Part shown: positions 41,440-50,036 of the stretch, piece after piece
Numbering within the stretch: the first letter of the stretch is position 1
How the letters are laid out: every line of letters starts with the position of its first letter
DNA from: an uncultured Verrucomicrobiota bacterium
Lineage (GTDB): Bacteria > Verrucomicrobiota > Verrucomicrobiia > Limisphaerales > CAIYYI01
Length of the DNA: 53,164 bases
Direction of reading: 5' to 3'
Assembly: GCA_903930345.1 (NCBI GenBank)
Contig: CAIYYI010000396.1
Coordinates: forward strand, 1-53,164
Made by a program: the position numbers and the translations under genes
Notes under the pieces: model-generated
The model's database searches: none
Told to the model about the DNA's origin: nothing
Seen by the model: the letters and a program-made list of their open reading frames with translations, nothing else

Positions 41440-41465
41440 GGGGCGTACAGGCAGAGGGTTTCCGC

Positions 41466-42308
41466 TCACGCGCGCTGCCGTTCGGCCAGCAATTCGACCA
41501 GGCCGGACAGCACTTCGTCCCGGTTCCGGCCATCGAGCGCCAGGGCGATCTGGGCGTTGAGCAGCCCGTACTTGACGCCGATGTCAAAGCGCCGCCCCTG
41601 GGCCTCATAGGCCAGGTACCGCTCCTTGGCGGCGAGCTGGGCGAGCGCCCCGGTGAGGTTCACCGGGCCTTTGGCGGCCGTGATTTCGGCCCCCAGTAAA
41701 TCCATGGCGGTCGGGGTCAGCACATGCATGCCGAAGAAGCAAAGGTAGTGCCCGGCCCGCAGCCCGGGGACGATCAGCCGCTGCTCGGCCTCAGTGGGGG
41801 TCGGTTTTTCCATAACATCCGCGACCTCAAAAAGGCCCTGCCCGCCCTTGGCCAGGCGGCCGCCCACCGCGCCGTAGTACGGCAGCTTGCTCTCGTGGGT
41901 GGCCTGCACGGCGGAGACGGCGCACTTGTGGGCGGAGGCGATCTCCACCAATTGCTGCGCACACCGCTTGTCCGTCCGGCTCAGATAAAGATGGTCGCCC
42001 ACCAGCAGGAGGAACGAGGACCGCCCGGTGAAATCGCGCGCGGACCAGATGGCATGCCCGTACCCGAGTGGGTTGGACTGCTCGATGAATTGCAGCCGCT
42101 TGGCGTGCGGGCCGGCGGCGGCCTGGTAGGCGGCCTGGTCGCCGGGGCAGATCACCACGGCCACCTCGTCCACGCCTGCCTGCAGGATTTCCTCGATGAT
42201 GATTTGCAGCGCGCTCTTGGTGGTGCCATCCCGGTCCACCAGGGTTTGAAGTGGCAGGGTGCGCTGGCTTTTGCCAGCGGCGGTGATGATCGCTTTCTTG
42301 ATGTCCAT
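41466..42308 (-). CDS. Divergent GalU-like nucleotidyltransferase (UTP-hexose-1-phosphate uridylyltransferase family)
   Basis: [94 protein letters not shown]. Confidence 0.82.
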   Translation of the reverse strand: MDIKKAIITAAGKSQRTLPLQTLVDRDGTTKSALQIIIEEILQAGVDEVAVVICPGDQAAYQAAAGPHAKRLQFIEQSNPLGYGHAIWSARDFTGRSSFLLLVGDHLYLSRTDKRCAQQLVEIASAHKCAVSAVQATHESKLPYYGAVGGRLAKGGQGLFEVADVMEKPTPTEAEQRLIVPGLRAGHYLCFFGMHVLTPTAMDLLGAEITAAKGPVNLTGALAQLAAKERYLAYEAQGRRFDIGVKYGLLNAQIALALDGRNRDEVLSGLVELLAERQRA

Positions 42309-42464
42309 GGTTCCAAGTCGTTGGGGCGCGCGCGACCGCGATGATGCGACCCGGGTTTCCGGCGGGAAACGGTTGTCGCGCACCCGTTTAATGGGCGTTA
42401 TCCTACCGATACTTCGGGCTGCCGCAACCTTAAAACCGCCCCTTACGACGAAGACTGTACCGTG

Positions 42465-44156
42465 TCACTTGGCGGGTCGGCCGCCATTGATGAACTCCTC
42501 GCGGCTGAGGAAGCCGTCCTGGTGGGTGTCAAACAGCGGAAAACGCTTGGTGGCCTGTTGCAGGTCCGGTTGATTCTCCAGGAATTCCTCGCGGGTGAGC
42601 TTGCCATCGGAGTTTTTGTCCCGGCGGTCAAACATCGCGCCCCGGTCCTGCTTTGGTTTGGCCGGTCCGCCCGCCGCCGCCTTGAGCTGGGGCAGGGCTT
42701 CGGGCTGCCGGGCCAGGATGACGCGCAGTTGGCTGACCACCGACTGCTCCTTTTCCGCCAGGTTGAGCGTCTCCTCCGGATCCTCCTGGTAATCGTACAG
42801 CTCCAGAATGGCGGTTTCCGGGGCCGCCCCGGGAACCTTCCACTCCACCAGCCGGTTGCGTTCGGTGCGCACGGCGCGGCCGACCAGTTCTCCCAGCCCT
42901 TTCGGATGGCGGGGGAAGACATGGAACACGGCTTCTTTGGTCTTCGTGGCGGGATCTTTCAGGTGCCGGGCAAAGCTGGCGCCATCCAGGCCGGCGGGGG
43001 TGGGCAAGCCGGCCAGTTCGCAAAGGCTGGGGTACAGGTCCACGGTCTCCACCAGCCCCGCGCTCCGTTTACCGGGCGGGGCGATGCCCGGGGCGCAGAC
43101 GATCAGGGGAATGCGGTTGGCCTGCTCGTAATTGGTGTGCTTGCACCACATCCCGTGATCGCCCAGGTGCCAGCCGTGGTCGCCCCAGAGCACGATGATC
43201 GTGTTGCGGGCCAGCCCCTCTTGGTCCAGCGTGTCCAGCACCCGGCCCAGTTGGGCATCCATGTAGCTGACCGCCGCGTGGTAGCCGTGGATCAATTGCT
43301 GTTGCTGGGCGGCGTTCAGGGGGCCGGTTTCGGGAATGTCGCTGTAGGCGCGCATCTCGCCCCAGGTGGTCGGGGCGAATTCGGGGGCACCCTCCGGCGG
43401 CGATTGCCGCGCGGGTGGCTGGAAGGAAGCCCGCTCGTACAAGTCCCAGTATTTCTTGGGCGCCACGAATGGCAGGTGGGGACGGATAAAACCGACGGCG
43501 ATAAAGAACGGGGTGCCGGGCCGGGCCTTGGCCGCCTGGAGGCGCTGGATGGCCTCGTTGGCGATCAGGCCGTCCGCGTAGGTGTCGTCTGGGACGTCCG
43601 CGCATTCCATGGCGGCGCCCTTGGGCAGCTTGCTTGCATCCACAGGGCGGTTATCGACCACGGCTGGCTGCGCGGGCCGGTTTTCCTTAAGCGCGTAGCC
43701 CCCCGCCTGCTTTGGCGACCAGTGCGGCACGCTCCAGGAGGCGGCATCCTCATAGTTCCCGTGCCCCACATGGAAGATCTTGCCCATGGCCTCCGTGCGG
43801 TAGCCGTGCTGCATGAAGTATTGGGCCACTGTGACGGCATTGGAGCGGGACTTGCGGAAGTTCGTGCCCAGGTCGTAGATGCCCAGGGTGGTGGGGCGCA
43901 GGCCGGTCATCAGGGCATTGCGCGAGGGGGCACAGACCGCCTGGTTGCAGTACGCCCGATCAAACAGCACGCCGCGCCGGGACAGGCGGTCGATGTTGGG
44001 GGATTTGATGCGCGGGACGCCATAGCAGCCGAGCAGGGGCTTCAGGTCGTCCACGCAGATCAGAAGGAGGTTCGGCTTGGCGGGTTCCGCCGCCAGGAGT
44101 GCCAGGCTGGTCAGCAGCCAGGCACTCGTCGTGCGCCATAGGAGTGAAGTTTTCAT
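42465..44156 (-). CDS. Secreted sulfatase (iduronate-2-sulfatase-like) with C-terminal EF-hand pair
   Basis: NLLLICVDDLKPLLGCYG; CAPSRNALMTG (CxPSR formylglycine motif); GDHGWHLGDHGMWCKHTNYEQANRIPLIV; DKNSDGKLTREEF and DTHQDGFLSREEF. Confidence 0.92.
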   Translation of the reverse strand: MKTSLLWRTTSAWLLTSLALLAAEPAKPNLLLICVDDLKPLLGCYGVPRIKSPNIDRLSRRGVLFDRAYCNQAVCAPSRNALMTGLRPTTLGIYDLGTNFRKSRSNAVTVAQYFMQHGYRTEAMGKIFHVGHGNYEDAASWSVPHWSPKQAGGYALKENRPAQPAVVDNRPVDASKLPKGAAMECADVPDDTYADGLIANEAIQRLQAAKARPGTPFFIAVGFIRPHLPFVAPKKYWDLYERASFQPPARQSPPEGAPEFAPTTWGEMRAYSDIPETGPLNAAQQQQLIHGYHAAVSYMDAQLGRVLDTLDQEGLARNTIIVLWGDHGWHLGDHGMWCKHTNYEQANRIPLIVCAPGIAPPGKRSAGLVETVDLYPSLCELAGLPTPAGLDGASFARHLKDPATKTKEAVFHVFPRHPKGLGELVGRAVRTERNRLVEWKVPGAAPETAILELYDYQEDPEETLNLAEKEQSVVSQLRVILARQPEALPQLKAAAGGPAKPKQDRGAMFDRRDKNSDGKLTREEFLENQPDLQQATKRFPLFDTHQDGFLSREEFINGGRPAK

Positions 44157-44244
44157 TTGATCAATCAAAGGCAATGCCACCGGGCCACGTTAGCAGTGCG
44201 TCCGCGCGAAAACCAATCCAAAAGCACTGGAAGTTGACCGCGCC

Positions 44245-46596
44245 TCACGGTTTTCCGCTGTCGCTGATCAGGTACCCGTTCGGTGGCAGGCTGGCCCCGC
44301 CGGCCAGCGTGAAGGGGATGCTGCCAAAGTTCACCACCACCGAGACCCCGTTCGCAAAAACCGTCTGCTGCACCTTGCGGTCGCGGGTCAGGAACCGGTG
44401 GTCGGTCATCTCCTGGTAGGCCACGCGGCGCACGTGCGGGCAGGTGTTCTGGTAGCTTTGCACGAACCGGGCCTTGTCCCGCTGCCAGCCCGCGCGGTTG
44501 AACATGAACATGGGCGGCACCCCGTAAAGCACGTTGAACAGATCGCGCTTGTCCCAGAGGGCGGGCAGCTTGTTGTTGTAATCCCCCCAGTACCATTGCG
44601 CCACCACGCAGTCGTGATAGACCAGCTCCCAGAGCGGCAGCCGGTAGTCGTGCCCGAGCTGGAACTTGGCCACATCCCCGGGCACGTTCGTCCAGATCTC
44701 GCTCATGCGCCGGCCGGAGTCCGGCACCCGGTACGGCCCCAGGCTCAGCATCCCCTCGAAGTAATGCAGGAATGGCACCGAGGCGTCGTGGCCGGTCTCG
44801 CACCCGGTCACCAGGTGGTTGTCCTCGGACATGTACCGGAGCAGCTCCATCTTCCATTTGCGGCTGTCGGTGCGGGTCATCGGGTGGTCGGGATGGTAGC
44901 ATTCGTTCCAGGGGGCCGCCGTGGTGGTGTCAATGAAGCGGGAGCGGTAGGGTCGCGTGGCCAGGTCGGCCGGCACGCGCTGCTGCGCATAGGGCAGGGC
45001 GCGGGCATCGCAGATGACGCCGCAGCTCACCATCTTGCCGTCCTTCGTCTCCACCCCCCAGCCGGGCAGGTAGCGGCCCCGGGCATCCAGAATGATGTCC
45101 TGCGGCCAGGCGTTGGAGGTCCAGTCCGGGTGGATCCATTGCACCCGGCTGAAGTTGGAGGGGGCCATGACATCCTGGTAGATATCGTAACGGCTGGTCA
45201 GCACCTTCAGCTCGTTCAGGGCCCTCAGGTTGGCCGGGCTCTGCTGGTTGCTCCAGAGGATGCGCTCAATGCCCGCCGCCTGCATCTCCTGGACCAGGGG
45301 CACGGAGTCGCGGTCCCAGCACCAGACGTTCACGGCCCCCATCAGCAGGTCCACGTTGGGGTTTTTCTGCCGTTTTTCAGCCAGGGTTTTCAGCAGGCCC
45401 TGCTCGCGGGCGTGGGCGCGATAGCGTTTGGCCATGGCCACATGGCCGCCGCTTTCAAAAAACACCAGCCGGACCTTGCGCCCATAGCCGAACTGGCCGT
45501 GCTGCCCCTGCCACTCCGGGACGATGGCCAGGCGGTTGTCCACCCGGTCGATCCGGATGGCGGCATCATCCGGCGTCTCCAGGATCGCCATCTGCCCGCG
45601 TTCCCCGTCGGTGACCCCGTAGAAGGCCATGCAGATGCCGTGCCCGCCGTAGGCGATGAGCCGCATCGGCCGGATGCTGGGATCCTCGACCGGATAGGAG
45701 ATGCCCTCATTCATCGGCACCACCAGGTAATCGCCGGGCTGCCCGGTGAACGGATGCGGATAATGAAGGGCGGCGGGCAGCTCCCCCTGGGCGGCCAGTT
45801 CGACGAGGATTTCCGGGCGGTCTCCCGCCAGGCTGAAGGTGGCGGTCACATCCAGTCCGCTGCCCCCGTGAAAGAGTTCGCAGATCAGCTTCCTCCCCTC
45901 GCGCCGGGCGTTCTTGACCAGGCAATCTCCGGCCATGGGCTTCTGCACCCAGGTGCGGCCTCCCGGGCGCGGGGCGACGGTCAGCGTGCCGTCGCGGGTG
46001 TTCAGGTTCGCGGACAGGGTGGGATTCTCCAGGGTGAGCTGCTCGGGCAGGTTGGCCGGACGCAGGCTCGCCAGGTTGCCCTGGCGGGTGACCTTCACAT
46101 CGTCCAGCCAGCCGACGACCGAATTCTGGCCGATGATGCGCGGCTGGATTTGGGCGATGCCGGCCGGCACCAGCACCCGGGTGCGCAGCCGTTGCCAGCC
46201 GGCGCCTGGCTGGGCGGTGCGGGCGCCGTAGGACCATTCCACCGCCTTGCCCTGGGTGTCCCAGGTGGAGGTGCAGAGAGTGAAGGTGCCCGCCTCCGGG
46301 ATTTTGACCTGGCACTCCAATTCCAGCAGGTCGCCGGGCCGGACGGATAGCCGTTGCGTGGGTTCCACGCTCCAGTCCTGGGTGCCCTCGTGCTCCAACC
46401 GCAGGGATTTGGTGCCGCCATGGAAATCCGCCGTGGCCACGGCGGCCGTCAGGGCGCCGCTCGCGCGCGACCAGGAGCGCCACTGGTCCAGCCCCGCCTC
46501 AAAGCTGGGGTTTTGAACCAGGTTTTCCGCCGCCAGCAGCCGGGTGGCTAAAAGCGCCAGAATATAAACGTGCAACCGAGTGATCATGGGCATCAC
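44245..46596 (-). CDS. Secreted putative glycoside hydrolase with N-terminal CBM4/9-like domain, family uncertain
   Basis: Signal peptide; ENLVQNPSFEAGLDQWRSWSR...SLRLEHEGTQDW jelly-roll CBM pattern; large TIM-barrel-like region VDLLMGAVNVWCWDRDSVPLVQEMQAAGIERILWS. Confidence 0.6.
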   Translation of the reverse strand: MMPMITRLHVYILALLATRLLAAENLVQNPSFEAGLDQWRSWSRASGALTAAVATADFHGGTKSLRLEHEGTQDWSVEPTQRLSVRPGDLLELECQVKIPEAGTFTLCTSTWDTQGKAVEWSYGARTAQPGAGWQRLRTRVLVPAGIAQIQPRIIGQNSVVGWLDDVKVTRQGNLASLRPANLPEQLTLENPTLSANLNTRDGTLTVAPRPGGRTWVQKPMAGDCLVKNARREGRKLICELFHGGSGLDVTATFSLAGDRPEILVELAAQGELPAALHYPHPFTGQPGDYLVVPMNEGISYPVEDPSIRPMRLIAYGGHGICMAFYGVTDGERGQMAILETPDDAAIRIDRVDNRLAIVPEWQGQHGQFGYGRKVRLVFFESGGHVAMAKRYRAHAREQGLLKTLAEKRQKNPNVDLLMGAVNVWCWDRDSVPLVQEMQAAGIERILWSNQQSPANLRALNELKVLTSRYDIYQDVMAPSNFSRVQWIHPDWTSNAWPQDIILDARGRYLPGWGVETKDGKMVSCGVICDARALPYAQQRVPADLATRPYRSRFIDTTTAAPWNECYHPDHPMTRTDSRKWKMELLRYMSEDNHLVTGCETGHDASVPFLHYFEGMLSLGPYRVPDSGRRMSEIWTNVPGDVAKFQLGHDYRLPLWELVYHDCVVAQWYWGDYNNKLPALWDKRDLFNVLYGVPPMFMFNRAGWQRDKARFVQSYQNTCPHVRRVAYQEMTDHRFLTRDRKVQQTVFANGVSVVVNFGSIPFTLAGGASLPPNGYLISDSGKP

Positions 46597-46774
46597 TTAA
46601 ACCCCAAACCCGGCGGCTTGGCCAGCACAATGCAAGCGGCGTGCGGCAGAGTGGGGATCTGCAGCAGGTCGCCGTCTCCTCGTGTTCATCTCCCTCCCAT
46701 GGCGGAGGCAACTGAAAACGATGAGTTCCGTCGGCCCTTCCTCCTTTTCAAACCGTTTTCAGGATTGTAGGGTC

Positions 46775-49501
46775 ATGCCCATGTCCCGTTCTCTTTTCCT
46801 GCGGATTTGCCCGCTTGTCTCGCTCTGCTTCTGCCAGGCCGCTTTGGTCCTGGGCCAGTCCGGGGAGGTGGCCCGTTCGGTCAAGGATGTCCGGGTCCTG
46901 TCCCCGGATTGGATTTGTGTGGTCGTGGATCCGACCGCGGAAATACTGGCGCTGCGCCAAGAGCGGTATGGTGCCGAGCTTGCCGCTGACCGGGAGCGCT
47001 ACCTGGCTGGCAAGGACACCTGGTACTTCGCCTTTTCCAAAACTTACCGCCTGCTGGAGATTCAGGCGGACTATCACCTCCCGCTCTTCGCCCGGTTCAA
47101 CGAGACCTCCTTCTGGCGCGTCAATGGCGCTGCCCCGGCGGAAGTGACGGTCTGGTCCCATTCCGTGGACGGTTTTCCGGGCACGGATGCCCAGGACAGT
47201 CCGGCCGCCGAGCCGCTGAATTACTCGCGCACGGCGGACATGGTCTATTTAAAGCTGCCCGCCGCCTTGAAAAACGGGGTGCGGGTGGAGGTGAAGGGCG
47301 CGGATGGCCGGGCCGGAGGGCTGACCTTCCATGAGGAATCGACGGTCTGCTGGAGCATCAAGGTCAACCAGTCCGCCTATGCCAGCACGGCCGTCCGCAA
47401 GGTTGCCTACCTCGGCATGTGGCTGCCCGGGATCGGCGGGGCTGACTTCTCGGCGCTGCTCGGCCAGCCGTTTCATCTTAAAAAATTCGTCCCGGGCCCG
47501 CGCTGGGATGCCGGGGCGGCCTCCGGCCCGCCGGTCTTCACCGGGCAGATCCGGCTGCGCCGGAAATTCGCTGACCAGGAGGTGCGGCGCGAGGGCGGCT
47601 CCAATCTGACGGGCGAGGATGTGTACGAGCTTGATTTCTCCCCCTTTCAGGGCGAGGGCACCTACTGCCTTCAGATTCCCGGCCTCGGTCGCTCCTGGCC
47701 GTTTGAGGTCACCCGGGCCGGGTACGGGGCGGCCTTCTACACGATGATGAAGGGGCTCTATACCCAGCGGTGCGGCACCGGGCTGCAGGAGCCTTACACA
47801 GCCTGGGAACGGCCACCGTGCCATCTGCAGACCCGTCAGGGGCAGTTCATTCCGGAGACGGCCAATTGGTACTCAGCCCGCTACCGGCAGGGCGCGCCCA
47901 ATCAGGACTCTGTCGGGTTCCGGTCCGCCGCCGGTCAGCGCATCGGGCTGTCGCAGTTCACCCTCATTGGCAACTCCAGCCCGGATTCTCCCGTGCTGCC
48001 CGGCGTGCGTGGCGGCTGGCATGACGCGGCGGATTTTGACCGCCGCTATTACCACTACGGCGCGGTGGCGGATCTCCTGGCCGCTGTGGAGGCGTTCCCC
48101 GCCCGCTTTAAGGATGGCCAGCTCAATCTGCCCGAGTCCGGCAATGGCATCCCCGACCTGCTCGATGAGGCTGCCTATGCTGTCGATGTGTGGCGGTCCA
48201 CCCAGCGCCCGGATGGGGCTGTCACCAGTTGGATCGAACAGGAAAGCCACCCCGGCTATAGCCCCCGCAACTTGGAGAAAACCTTTCCCGGGGACCCCCT
48301 GCAAATGTATGCCGCCGTCGCCGATCGCACCAGCTCCTTTGCCTATGCGGCGGCGGCCGCCTGGCTCGGGCGTTTGCTGGCCCCCTATTCGCCCGCCCGC
48401 TCCGCTGGCTACATTGAGTCCGCGCAGCGCGCCCACGCTTGGGCCAGGGACGCGGGCCATGCGCTGCGCGATCGCCGCTTCACTCTCGCGCGGCCCATGC
48501 GGGATGAGAAGCTCAAGGGCACCACCATTTGTTTCGATGAGGATCCCCGGTTCCGGGACCAGGACAATGGCCGCGTCGATGGGGCCTTTTCCGCCGCCAA
48601 TCTCTACCTGGCCACCCGGCAGCCAGCCTACCTGGCTGATTGGGAGGCCAGCGGGTTGGGTAGCAATTTCTCCAGCCTGGCCCATTCCATCAGCCCCTCC
48701 CGGTGTCTCCCTCTGGTGCTCAACCAGGGCCTGCCCGGCCCGGATGTCGAGACCATCCGGAAGTCCCTGCTGGCCTCGGCCGACCGCCTCCTCGAAAGCC
48801 AGGCGGCCAATCCCTACCGCATGGCGTGGCTGGCGCCGGAGGAGGGCTGGTTCCACGCCATGGCCTGGGGCAACATCCACGGCAAAACCCGGGCGCTGGT
48901 GGCCGCCTACGCCGTGAGCCGCGACGCCCGGTACCTGACGGCGATGCAGAATGCCGCAGACTTTTTCCTCGGCTGCAATCCGCTGGGTTCCACCATGGTG
49001 ACCGGCATCGGCTCCGTCCATCCCGTCGTGATCCAGCACATCCACTCGCTCGCCGATGGAATCCCGGATCCCATGCCCGGAATCGCCCCGTACACCTTCA
49101 CCTTCGGCATTCCGATGCTGCCCTTCCTCATCGTGGACAAGGGCCACCCCAGCGTCAAAAAGTTCTTCGATCACGTGGCCCTGGCCTTCCTTCCGGACAA
49201 GCTCGGCCGCCGCGAAATTCAGGCCGGCCTGGATGGCTTTGGCCGGACCGGCGATTGGACGCGCGCCGCCGGGGAGCCTGGCCGGAAAGTGGTTTGGAAA
49301 AGCTTCCCCGTGCTGCGTCGCAAGGTGATCCACCCGTCCGCCGCCGTGGATCAGAACGAGTTTACCGTGAACGAGACCATCAGTCCGCTCGCCCTCCTTT
49401 TCGGGGCGTTGACGGCCGATGCCTGGATGCCCTCAGAGGCGCTCAAAAACCGCCGTCCCAGGCGCTCCATCGACGATCTGCCGTACTACTCCATGCCCTG
49501 A
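46775..49501 (+). CDS. Glycoside hydrolase family 9-like enzyme with N-terminal Ig-like domain
   Basis: Signal peptide; VNQSAYASTAVRKVAYLG; GWHDAADFDRRYYHYGAVADLL; LPESGNGIPDLLDEAAYAVDVW; C-terminal DQNEFTVNETISPLALLFGALT. Confidence 0.87.
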   Translation: MPMSRSLFLRICPLVSLCFCQAALVLGQSGEVARSVKDVRVLSPDWICVVVDPTAEILALRQERYGAELAADRERYLAGKDTWYFAFSKTYRLLEIQADYHLPLFARFNETSFWRVNGAAPAEVTVWSHSVDGFPGTDAQDSPAAEPLNYSRTADMVYLKLPAALKNGVRVEVKGADGRAGGLTFHEESTVCWSIKVNQSAYASTAVRKVAYLGMWLPGIGGADFSALLGQPFHLKKFVPGPRWDAGAASGPPVFTGQIRLRRKFADQEVRREGGSNLTGEDVYELDFSPFQGEGTYCLQIPGLGRSWPFEVTRAGYGAAFYTMMKGLYTQRCGTGLQEPYTAWERPPCHLQTRQGQFIPETANWYSARYRQGAPNQDSVGFRSAAGQRIGLSQFTLIGNSSPDSPVLPGVRGGWHDAADFDRRYYHYGAVADLLAAVEAFPARFKDGQLNLPESGNGIPDLLDEAAYAVDVWRSTQRPDGAVTSWIEQESHPGYSPRNLEKTFPGDPLQMYAAVADRTSSFAYAAAAAWLGRLLAPYSPARSAGYIESAQRAHAWARDAGHALRDRRFTLARPMRDEKLKGTTICFDEDPRFRDQDNGRVDGAFSAANLYLATRQPAYLADWEASGLGSNFSSLAHSISPSRCLPLVLNQGLPGPDVETIRKSLLASADRLLESQAANPYRMAWLAPEEGWFHAMAWGNIHGKTRALVAAYAVSRDARYLTAMQNAADFFLGCNPLGSTMVTGIGSVHPVVIQHIHSLADGIPDPMPGIAPYTFTFGIPMLPFLIVDKGHPSVKKFFDHVALAFLPDKLGRREIQAGLDGFGRTGDWTRAAGEPGRKVVWKSFPVLRRKVIHPSAAVDQNEFTVNETISPLALLFGALTADAWMPSEALKNRRPRRSIDDLPYYSMP

Positions 49502-49580
49502 AAAGTCGGGCGGCGGGCCAGAAACCTTTGCCTTTCCTCCACCATTGTGGCCATTCGTTCCTCCCTTCCACCTTCGGAAT

Positions 49581-49693
49581 GCCGGTTGCAGACCGGCCTG
49601 ATGCAGCCAGCCCCAAGGGGGCAAGCAGGTGATAGCCCGGGGCAACGCCCCGGGAGAAACCCCCACCAAACACATTCCCGCCCTGAATGGGCG
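49581..49693. repeat. Cluster of four short GC-rich palindromes/hairpins (possible REP-like interspersed element)
   Basis: GCCGGTtgcagACCGGC; GCCCCaagGGGGC; CCCGGGGCaacGCCCCGGG; CGCCCtgaatGGGCG within about 115 bp. Confidence 0.55.
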
Positions 49694-50036
49694 GCCCAAT
49701 TTCCGGCCTTCCATCCCATTTTCCAAGTCCTAGTTATTGGTCAGCCCAGGGTTCGGTGCGTTTTTTGCCGATCGGACATTCATGCTCCGTGTTCGATGGT
49801 TTTTCCTGTCCTGCCCCTTTGGACCGGCTTCGGCAACGTCTTGGGGATGGGATGGCCCCTGCGCCTTCATCCATAAATCGGAATCACCGTCCGACAGCCC
49901 CCGGAATACGCACGTTGCCACCACTGGAGACAACGCAAGCGCAGACGAGTCTCTGGACTTTGCCAGTTGACAGGGCGCGCCGGTTTGGCAAGCTGCGCCC
50001 GTGATGTGCGAAGGCAAAACGCAATGCATCAACCGT

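Noticed and set aside
42462-44141. 559-aa plus-strand ORF antisense to sulfatase
   Set aside because: Exact mirror of the sulfatase gene, no domain signal.
44398-46350. 650-aa plus-strand ORF antisense to putative glycosidase
   Set aside because: V/G/H-rich antisense artefact; opposite strand has signal peptide and CBM-like start.
47873-49333. 486-aa minus-strand ORF antisense to GH9
   Set aside because: Antisense open frame; no recognised motifs.
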